From Pilimelia terevasa (GTDB taxonomy: Bacteria; Actinomycetota; Actinomycetes; Mycobacteriales; Micromonosporaceae), in the NCBI RefSeq assembly GCF_014647915.1, contig NZ_BMQC01000002.1, positions 1 to 64,000 on the forward strand: a DNA stretch of 64,000 bases, written 5' to 3'. Position 1 is the stretch's first letter; every line of letters starts with the position of its first letter. The notes below the pieces were generated by a model that saw only the letters and a list, made by a program, of their open reading frames with translations, had not been told where the DNA came from and ran no database searches. Made by a program: the position numbers and the translations under genes. Positions 25,673 to 32,395 of this stretch are shown piece by piece.

Positions 25673-26500
25673 ATGTGGGACAACCACGGAGGGCGGGGAA
25701 GCCGCGTGAGCTGGCGCGGATCGGCGACCCTCTGCGCGGCCGGCTACGGGGTGCTTACCGGCTGGCGGGACTACCGGGCAATGTTCACCTGGCAGAGCTG
25801 GCTGTTCGGCTGGTTGGCGCGGCTGCTGTGCCAGGTGCTCTTCTTCTCCTCCCTCGGCGTCCTGCTCGGATCCGAGAGCGCCCGCGCGTACCTGGCGGTC
25901 GGCCATGCGGCGGCGCTCGCCGCGCTGGGTGCCTTCGGTGTGGTGTCCTCCACCGTGGGGGAGCGGCGCAGCGGCACGCTGGCCTTCCTGCTGGTCAGCG
26001 ATTCGAATGTCTACGTCGCCTTGGCGGCGCGGGGGGCGTACTGGCTTGTCGACGGTGTGGTCACTGCGGCCATCGCCCTCGCACTGGTCCCTCTCGCGGT
26101 AGGGGTACCGGTGTCCGGCGCATACGCGGGACCCATCCTCCTTCTGCTCGCCACCATGGGTCTCGCCGCCTACCAGTTGGGCCTTGCGCTGGCGACTCTC
26201 AGCCTGCGGTGGCCCGAGGCCCGCACCTACCTGTCCGCGGGCGCGACTATCGCCCTGCTGCTGTTCGCCGGAGTGAACCGGCCGGTGGCGGACTCAGGAC
26301 TCCCAGCGGCAGTCGCTCATGTCCTGCCGGTCACCCACGGCCTGTCCGCGCTGCGCGGTGTGCTGTCCGGCGATGGGCTCCACTGGGGCGGGCTTCTCGC
26401 CGAGGCGTGCGTGGCTCTGGGCTGGGGTGCCGTCGCCTATCTGTCGCTGAACCGCTCACTGCGCCACGCGGCCCGCCGTGGATCGCTGGCCGTCGGCTAG
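25673..26500 (+). CDS. ABC-2 transporter permease, second subunit
   Basis: 275 residues with about six membrane segments (QSWLFGWLARLLCQVLFF, then later ILLLLATMGLAAYQLGLAL and others) and the ERRSGTLAFLLVS cytoplasmic coupling-type loop. I chose the ATG at 25673; a GTG at 25706 with a GGAGGGCGGGGAA region upstream is an alternative that removes 11 polar residues. It pairs with the preceding permease as a heterodimeric exporter. Confidence 0.85.
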   Translation: MWDNHGGRGSRVSWRGSATLCAAGYGVLTGWRDYRAMFTWQSWLFGWLARLLCQVLFFSSLGVLLGSESARAYLAVGHAAALAALGAFGVVSSTVGERRSGTLAFLLVSDSNVYVALAARGAYWLVDGVVTAAIALALVPLAVGVPVSGAYAGPILLLLATMGLAAYQLGLALATLSLRWPEARTYLSAGATIALLLFAGVNRPVADSGLPAAVAHVLPVTHGLSALRGVLSGDGLHWGGLLAEACVALGWGAVAYLSLNRSLRHAARRGSLAVG

Positions 26501-26536
26501 TCCCTGAATGTCTCCACCAGAAGAGGTGAAAGCGGC

Positions 26537-27796
26537 ATGACCGTGGACCTGGCCGTCGTCGGCCTCGGCTACGTCGGGCTGTCACTGGCGCATGCGGCGG
26601 TCGCTGCCGGACTCACCGTGGCCGGGGTCGACACGGATCCGGTGGTGGTCAGCGAGCTCGGCGCGGGACGTTCGCGAGCGGACGACATGTCTGCCGCCGA
26701 AGTGGGCCGCATGTTCTCCCACGGGTTTCGGGCGACCACCCACCCGGCAGTGCTGGGAGAAGCGGCGGCCGTGGCCATCTGCGTGCCGACGCCTCTGGAC
26801 GGCGACGGCGCCCCGGACCTTGCGGCGGTACGGGCGGCGGCGACCACAGTCGGAGCCCACATCCGGCCCGACACGCTCGTGCTGCTGGAGTCCACCGTGT
26901 GCCCGGGGACGACAGAGGAAGTCGTCCTGCCGATCCTCGAACGGTCCGGGCTGCGGGCCGGTACCGACGTCTTCCTCGCGTTCTCGCCCGAGCGGGTGGA
27001 CCCGGGTAACCGCCGCTTCCACACCAAGAACACCCCGAAGATCATCGGGGGCTACACCGGCCGTTGCACCGAGCTGGCCGCGGCGTTCTACGGGCGGATC
27101 GTCGACTCCGTGGTGAAGACCAGGGGTACGCGAGAGGCGGAGATGGCCAAGTTGCTTGAGAACACGTACCGCCAGGTCAACATCGCCCTGGTGAATGAGC
27201 TCAGCCGCTTCTGCCATGCTCTCGACATCGACGTCTGGGACGTCGTCAGCGCGGCCGGCACCAAGCCGTTCGGATTCCAACCATTCCGCCCGGGAGTCGG
27301 TGTGGGCGGCCACTGCATCCCTGTGGACCCGAGCTACCTCGGCCACGGGGTGCGCACAAAGCTGGGGATGCCGTTCCGGTTCGTGGAACTGGCCAACGAA
27401 ATCAACGGCGACATGCCACGGTACGTGGCCCAACGGGCCCAGAACATCCTCAACGATGACGGGCTCGCCATCAACGGCGCCGAGGTCCTCCTACTCGGCA
27501 TCGCCTACAAGCCCGATGTCTCCGACCACCGCGAAACGCCCGCAGCGCCCCTGGCGCGGCACCTTCGGGACCTGGGCGCGCGATTGACCTACCACGATCC
27601 GCTGGTGGAGGAGTGGTCAGTGCCCAGTGTTGATCTGCGGCGGGCAACTGATCTCTACGCCGCCGCGGCGGCCGCCGATCTCGTGGTGTTACTCCAGCCG
27701 CATCGCAGCTACGACACCGACGCGCTGGTGCAGACGTCGAAACGCCTTTTCGACACGTGCGGTGCAACCGCAGGCGATTCGAATCATCGTCTGTAG
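26537..27796 (+). CDS. Nucleotide-sugar 6-dehydrogenase (UDP-Glc/UDP-HexNAc type)
   Basis: 419 residues. NAD fold GLGYVGLSLA, LESTVCPGTTEEV, FSPERVDPGNRRFHT, the central-helix ENTYRQVNIALVNEL and the catalytic cysteine Cys260 in GVGGHCIPVDP are all present. The FSPERVDPG version is nearer to the WbpA/WecC (UDP-N-acetylhexosamine) branch than to classical UDP-glucose dehydrogenase. ATG at 26537 after AGAGGTG. It would supply a UDP-uronic acid that the SDR epimerase could convert and the GT2 enzyme transfer. It is the last gene of the island; IS debris follows at once. Confidence 0.85.
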   Translation: MTVDLAVVGLGYVGLSLAHAAVAAGLTVAGVDTDPVVVSELGAGRSRADDMSAAEVGRMFSHGFRATTHPAVLGEAAAVAICVPTPLDGDGAPDLAAVRAAATTVGAHIRPDTLVLLESTVCPGTTEEVVLPILERSGLRAGTDVFLAFSPERVDPGNRRFHTKNTPKIIGGYTGRCTELAAAFYGRIVDSVVKTRGTREAEMAKLLENTYRQVNIALVNELSRFCHALDIDVWDVVSAAGTKPFGFQPFRPGVGVGGHCIPVDPSYLGHGVRTKLGMPFRFVELANEINGDMPRYVAQRAQNILNDDGLAINGAEVLLLGIAYKPDVSDHRETPAAPLARHLRDLGARLTYHDPLVEEWSVPSVDLRRATDLYAAAAAADLVVLLQPHRSYDTDALVQTSKRLFDTCGATAGDSNHRL

Positions 27797-27816
27797 TTCA
27801 TGGGCAACATGCAGAC

Positions 27817-28029
27817 TCACGCCAGCCGGTAGCTCTCAGCGGGCACCTGATTCGTGTCAGCCACGGCCCAATAGATCATCGCCCGGGATCGCTGCGGCAC
27901 GGTCTCGTAGTCGCGGGCAAGGCGGCGGTGCTGCATCAGCAGCCGAAGGTTCGCTCGACGACCCAGCGCCGAACGCCGGCTGGTGACCAGAATTCGCTCG
28001 ACGGTATGACCGCGTTTGGCGGATATCAA
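27817..28029 (-). mobile_element. IS5-type transposase, C-terminal remnant
   Basis: On the minus strand LLMQHRRLARDYETVPQRSR followed by AMIYWAV is the C-terminal end of IS5-group transposases. The region before it is frameshifted (the usual WVVERT segment is disrupted), so the copy is dead. It directly borders the biosynthetic island on the right. Confidence 0.7.
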
Positions 28030-28089
28030 GTACGACTGGTTGGCTGGGTGTCTCTGCCCGCACGCCAGCCATCAGGGAGTCCAAACAGC

Positions 28090-28929
28090 ATGCGCCTGAC
28101 CTGCCGAACCGTGACCGTCGCGACCGCGGGCCTGACCGCCGTCGGACTCCTCACCGCTGGAGTCACCGCTGCGTACGCGGTGGCGGAGCCGGCCCCACCC
28201 GGCGTGAACGTCGTGGCCGCCAAATGCGGCGCCACCGGCAGCCACTGGATGGCTATGCGCTTCACTGCCGGCGCCACCGCTGTGCGGCTGCTCAGCAACA
28301 GCAACCCGGGTAACCTCGGCGCCCGGCTCGTGTCAAACCCCGGCTACGAGCAGGGCCCCGGCCGGACGCTGGTGATGAACGTGGCCGAGGACCTGCACGA
28401 TGTGGTCAATATCGTGCTGGAGGTAACCGGTGCTGCGGCTGCCGCGCACATCGCGGTCCGGGTCCACACCGGCCATAAAGGGGGCGTTGGCGGCCCCGGC
28501 ATCGACTTTATGCTCGGGTCCGACGCTGACTCGAACGCCTTCGACGGCGGTGAGGGCCAGGACGTGTTGTGCGGGATGGGGAGCCATGACAGCCTGAACG
28601 GCGGGCCAGGCGACGACCTGGTGTTCGGGGGTGCCGGCAACGACCGTACGGTCGGCGCGGACGGCAACGACCTGCTTTTGGGCGAGGCCGGCGATGACTA
28701 CGTCGAGGGCGGCGCGGGCGACGATTTCATGTGCGGCGGCCCAGCCGGTGCCGGGGCGGGGGACAACGATGAGATTCAGGGCGGCCCCGGCCGGGACGTG
28801 GTCGGGGCGGTGCACGGCGGGGACAAAGTGTACGGCGGCGCAGACGCCGACTCCATCGCTGTCGCGGGCGGCGCCCGGGTTCTGGACCGCGAGGACGGAG
28901 ATCGCGTGGTCGTGACACCACTGCCGTGA
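28090..28929 (+). CDS. Secreted RTX-repeat (hemolysin-type) calcium-binding protein
   Basis: 279 residues. An N-terminal signal peptide (VTVATAGLTAVGLLTAGVTAAYA) is followed by an unrecognised domain of about 110 residues. From about residue 150 a series of nonapeptide-like GGxGxD repeats follows (FDGGEGQDVLCG, LNGGPGDDLVFGGAGND, GEAGDDYVEGGAGDDFMCGG), the calcium-binding parallel beta-roll. It has two cysteines in the repeat part, unusual for RTX. The ATG at 28090 follows AGGGAG. Sec signal rather than type I export is expected in an actinobacterium. A role in the RiPP pathway is not indicated. Confidence 0.8.
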   Translation: MRLTCRTVTVATAGLTAVGLLTAGVTAAYAVAEPAPPGVNVVAAKCGATGSHWMAMRFTAGATAVRLLSNSNPGNLGARLVSNPGYEQGPGRTLVMNVAEDLHDVVNIVLEVTGAAAAAHIAVRVHTGHKGGVGGPGIDFMLGSDADSNAFDGGEGQDVLCGMGSHDSLNGGPGDDLVFGGAGNDRTVGADGNDLLLGEAGDDYVEGGAGDDFMCGGPAGAGAGDNDEIQGGPGRDVVGAVHGGDKVYGGADADSIAVAGGARVLDREDGDRVVVTPLP

Positions 28930-29049
28930 GCAGGAGTCTGTCGCGGTATCCGCCGTCGGCGGTAACCGCTGGTCAACCGCGAACCGATGACCGGCGGGTG
29001 CCCAATGGGCTCATGGGAAATCTCGGCGCGGCGACACGGGGAATGTCCA

Positions 29050-29230
29050 CCCGCTACGGATTGGAGCAGCCATCTATGCCCGTCTCCGGAGGGCCGCTCG
29101 ACGGCAGGTTCAGGCAGGTGCTCGCCGGAGTCCGGGCTGACGCGGATGGAGCCGGAGATTTCGACTGGCTGGCGTTGACGCCCTCGGTGGGGCCGTTGCT
29201 ACAGGGGAGCGTGAGCGCGGCGCCGCCGCG
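29050..29230 (+). mobile_element. IS5-type transposase fragment
   Basis: A short frame reads GPLDGRFRQVLAGVRADADG and then AGDFDWLAL, the segment before the catalytic DDE aspartate of IS5-group transposases, where VSVDST would come next; the sequence is disrupted at that point. About 50 codons are left. I see nothing else convincing between 28930 and 29424. Confidence 0.45.
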
Positions 29231-29424
29231 TACGCCGCCGTCCTGTCAGGTCACCGGCGATCCTCGGTTCGCCGCTGCCCGGATTTCCCCGTGCCGCAGC
29301 AGGTCAACGCGGCTCGTCATCGGCTACCTCGGCCCGCACCTACCCACCAACTGACTACCCCACCCCGGCTGAGGCCGTAGCGGTGCAGCGGGTCAGCGCC
29401 CGCGGCGACCAGCGCGATGGCGGT

Positions 29425-29631
29425 TCAAGTGGAGCGGCGACGGACCTTGCTCTTGAACATCGCCCAAACCCCGAAACTCGCACCCACGTCACCGGTGATC
29501 GCGCCGGCGGCGGACCCCATGGCCAGGGCGTTCGCGCAGTCCGGGCAGACCTTCCGCCCAGTCATCGTCTTCTGGAGAGGCCTGCTGACGCGCCGACCGC
29601 AGTCAGGGCAATTCCGGCCTGACAAAGCCAT
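29425..29631 (-). CDS. Small zinc-ribbon protein
   Basis: 68 residues from an ATG at 29631 with a perfect GGAGGT ribosome site. It has two CPDC-type knuckles (NCPDCGRR and KVCPDCANA, 24 residues apart) that form a four-cysteine zinc ribbon. These are followed by a glycine/alanine-rich hydrophobic stretch and a basic end (MFKSKVRRRST). It might be a membrane-associated zinc ribbon. Function unknown; it stands alone among transposase debris, yet keeps an intact start and motif. Confidence 0.65.
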   Translation of the reverse strand: MALSGRNCPDCGRRVSRPLQKTMTGRKVCPDCANALAMGSAAGAITGDVGASFGVWAMFKSKVRRRST

Positions 29632-29939
29632 ACCTACCTCCGTTGCTCGGTCAGTCCGAATAGTACGACCGCCGTGCCCGCCTGGCGCTGCCGGATAGAC
29701 GTCGGACCTGGTTCCTGGACTTCGGCCCGCGGGTGTTGCCGCGGCTGGTGGGCTGATCAGGATGAGGGTGCCGAGGTCGATGGAAGGATGGCGGTAACCG
29801 CGCGGACAGGGACTGGTCCGGTCCTGTTGTGCGCGATCCGGGAGCCGCTGTCGGCCTTGCCACCCGATACGCGAGGCGGGACGGTCGCGCTGGCGGTATT
29901 CGTACTTGACGTGGGCGTGGCTGTAGGGAGTCGGGTCGG

Positions 29940-30110
29940 CGTTACGCCGGCTGCGCCGGCTTGGGGTGTGGGTGTCGCGGGTGATCGTGCTGCGGGCGAT
30001 GATGGCCAGCACCGCTGCGTGGGATGTCCATGCCGGCGGTGGTGAGCGTCGACGACTTCGCCGTGCGTCGCGGTCGCCGCGACGCACGGCGCACCTGATG
30101 CGGTCCAGGT
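29940..30110 (+). mobile_element. ISL3-family transposase remnant
   Basis: Across two frames one reads RLGVWVSRVIVLRAMMA and then MPAVVSVDDFAVRRG, the start of the ISL3 DDE domain (VDDFA-RRG is its signature). The flanking parts are missing. The stretch 29632-29939 and 30111-30454 shows no gene. Confidence 0.5.
30060..30090. repeat. Perfect 14-bp inverted repeat inside the ISL3 remnant
   Basis: Arms GCCGTGCGTCGCGG and CCGCGACGCACGGC with loop TCG. It overlaps the FAVRRG codons of the transposase remnant and so may have arisen by inverted duplication during decay. It would also make a strong RNA hairpin. Confidence 0.5.
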
Positions 30111-30454
30111 GGGTGACCATTCTGACTGCAGAAACCTTCCGAAGTACTCACCCGAACTGATCAGCTCAGATGCCTCCACCGGCTGAACCTGTCGCCCGCT
30201 GCCGATCAACTCCTGACCACGCCGGGTGTAGATCGTCTGTTAATTGATCTGAAGATCACAGATGAGTTTGGCGCACCGTGACCAGTCACCGGCTACTTGG
30301 TCCGAAACGGTGGAGATCGAACTCTCGGCCGAGATCGGCACGGCCTCGGTCGTGGGCGCTGCGTGCGAGCATCGAGGGCGATGGAAGTATTGACTCTGTG
30401 CCCGGAGTTACTATGTGGAGTGCTCAGCACATCAACGGCTACGAAAGGATCATC

Positions 30455-31099
30455 ATGGACATGCGATGCTTTCACGTTCCGAGGGCTCGCGTTCCTGCGA
30501 GGTTCGTTTCGGTGCTTGTGGTGTCCATGGCGATGATCCTGTTCACCGCCGCTCCCGCTGTCGGCAGGAACGGGCCACCGTCTGGGGCGCGGCTCGCCGT
30601 GGCGGCCTTCGGGACTGCAGATTGCGACGAATCCAATACGATAATTGACGTCCTCTCTGGCGGTACCCATGTCCGCGGCGCGTTCAGCAACATGCTGGCG
30701 ATCAATGGTGTTGATCCGAACGTGTATGGCAAGCAGTGCTTCATCAAACTCCGTGTCACCGCTCCCGAAGGCTGGGCATACCGGCCCCGACAGATTCGCA
30801 TATCGGGCAGCGCGCGCGTGGACGGCGGCGGTGTCGTGGCCGTGAAGACCTTCGTCATGACGCACCAGCAGAGCCCGACCGCTGAGGATCGCACGGAGTT
30901 CCGCGTCGAGGACAGCCACGACTGGACCCGGCAGCAACATCCTGCGCCCGCCAGCTATTCAGATTGCAGTAGTACGACCTATGTCAAGATTTACCTCTTC
31001 ACCTGGGCCAGGCAGCAAGATAAGCCGAAGCTGGCGGCGAGCGTGGACTTGACTCGCTTTGACGTTACTCTGTCAGATTTCGACTGGGCGAAGTGTTAG
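30455..31099 (+). CDS. Secreted DUF4360-like protein
   Basis: 214 residues from an ATG at 30455 (GAAAGGA ribosome site). A signal peptide (RFVSVLVVSMAMILFTAAPA) is followed by about 180 residues with four well-spaced cysteines. KQCFIKLRVTAPEGWAYRP and a pattern of beta strands suggest the DUF4360 family of small secreted actinobacterial/fungal-like proteins; the match is by eye only. Base composition is lower in GC than the neighbours, consistent with acquisition together with the IS region. Confidence 0.6.
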   Translation: MDMRCFHVPRARVPARFVSVLVVSMAMILFTAAPAVGRNGPPSGARLAVAAFGTADCDESNTIIDVLSGGTHVRGAFSNMLAINGVDPNVYGKQCFIKLRVTAPEGWAYRPRQIRISGSARVDGGGVVAVKTFVMTHQQSPTAEDRTEFRVEDSHDWTRQQHPAPASYSDCSSTTYVKIYLFTWARQQDKPKLAASVDLTRFDVTLSDFDWAKC

Positions 31100-31175
31100 T
31101 GCGTTGACCGCGAACGTTCACCGGGTTTGGGTGGTCAGGTCGGCCTTCGTCAGGTCGCCCCCAGCGGTGTTGGCA

Positions 31176-31618
31176 TTGGCTGCGGACGCGGGCTCGTTCG
31201 GATCTGGCGGCAGTTGCAGGCCCGCGCCGATTTCGCCGGGGAGCTGGACTGGCGCGGCCAGGTCGACTCCACCATCGTGCGCCCACCCCTGACCGCGGAA
31301 ATGCCTACGGTCCCGCGCCAACCGGCGTTCGTTGTGGGCGCTGGGTACCCCACACACCATCCCCGAACGCGACGACGTGCAGGCCGGCCGCGTCCGTAGA
31401 GGATCGCGTGGCGGGCGTCCGCCGAACTTCGACCCGGTGACATATCGGGACCGGACCAGGTCGAGCGGGGCTTCGGCCGGCTCAAACAGCTCCGGGCCGT
31501 GGCCACCCGCTACGGCAAGTTCAAAGACCGCTACCACGCCACGATCACCATCGCCTCGATCATGATCTGGCTCCGTACCAAACGACCGCCCGACTCAGAC
31601 CCATCAGATGCGCAGTAG
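31176..31618 (+). mobile_element. IS5-type transposase pseudogene
   Basis: Three frames must be joined: QLQARADFAGELDW with GQVDSTIV (first catalytic aspartate), then HTIPERDDVQAGRVRRGSRG, then VERGFGRLKQLRAVATRYGK and a hydrophobic IASIMIWLR end with a stop at 31616-31618. The order and spacing fit an IS5-group DDE transposase that has lost internal sequence and frame. It is the last mobile piece before lsr2. Confidence 0.7.
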
Positions 31619-31841
31619 CGGCCGGTACCTCGCCGGCCGGTGGCTGGCACTGCGGCCACCTTCGGCGAAGGGTCCGCCGCACCGACAGGTGGCCAGGCCA
31701 GGTCGCGTCCTGGTGGGCCGGTGGGTCGCTGGTGCGCCGCGCGGCGACCCGTTCTCCGTCGTGGTCGGGACACTGAGGCGGGGTCCTCCGCTGTGATCTA
31801 CGATGGCGCTGACATCGACAGTGTGTGGCGGAGGGAATTTG

Positions 31842-32192
31842 ATGGCTCGACAGACGATCACCGTACTGACCGACGACCTCGACGGTGCGACGGCCGACGA
31901 GAGCGTCAGTTTCGCGCTCGACGGTGTCCAGTACGAGATCGACCTGTCGGCGAAGAACGCCGAGAGGCTGCGCAAGGCTCTGGCTCCGTACGTGGAGAAG
32001 GGCACGCGGGTCGGCCGCGGCGGGATGGAGTCGGGCCGTCGTGGCCGTTCGGTGCGTGGCTCCGGTCCGGCCGGCGGCGACCGGGAGCAGAACAAGGCCA
32101 TCCGCGACTGGGCCAAGGAGACCGGCAAGGACGTCAGCGAGCGCGGACGCATCCCGGCGTCGCTGGTGGCCGAGTTCCAGGCGGCGCACTGA
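31842..32192 (+). CDS. lsr2: Nucleoid-associated protein Lsr2
   Basis: 116 residues. The N-terminal dimerisation domain begins ARQTITVLTDDLDG and holds VSFALDGVQYEIDLSAKNAE. The C-terminal DNA-binding domain carries the AT-hook-like RGR core (EQNKAIRDWAKETG, then SERGRIPASLV). Lsr2 is the actinobacterial H-NS-like silencer of AT-rich, often foreign, DNA. ATG at 31842, GGAGGG upstream. It marks the border between IS-rich DNA and the conserved chromosomal side. Confidence 0.92.
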   Translation: MARQTITVLTDDLDGATADESVSFALDGVQYEIDLSAKNAERLRKALAPYVEKGTRVGRGGMESGRRGRSVRGSGPAGGDREQNKAIRDWAKETGKDVSERGRIPASLVAEFQAAH

Positions 32193-32211
32193 GGCGGTAC
32201 CCGTCCGGGTG

Positions 32212-32240
32212 ACCTCCCCGGGCCGTCGGCCGGGGGAGGT
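32212..32240 (+). terminator. Hairpin terminator after lsr2
   Basis: ACCTCCCC and GGGGAGGT pair around an inner GCC-gtc-GGC stem, starting 20 bases after the lsr2 stop. One or two bases bulge. There is no clear U-run beyond TTC. Confidence 0.55.
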
Positions 32241-32395
32241 TCGCGGCTTTCCGCGCCCGCCACTGTGCATACGGAGAAAATTGCGGGAGAGCCGCTGATC
32301 GACGGTTCTCGCGGTACGGGATTAGATTGGCCTGCATCGATGAAATGCGATTCGGGCCCGTCTACTTTCCCCACCCGCAACCCGGAGGTCACGAC

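Noticed and set aside
28926-29354. 142-codon open frame after the RTX gene as a new protein
   Set aside because: Only the central part resembles a protein, and that part is an IS5-type transposase fragment; the ends are unstructured.
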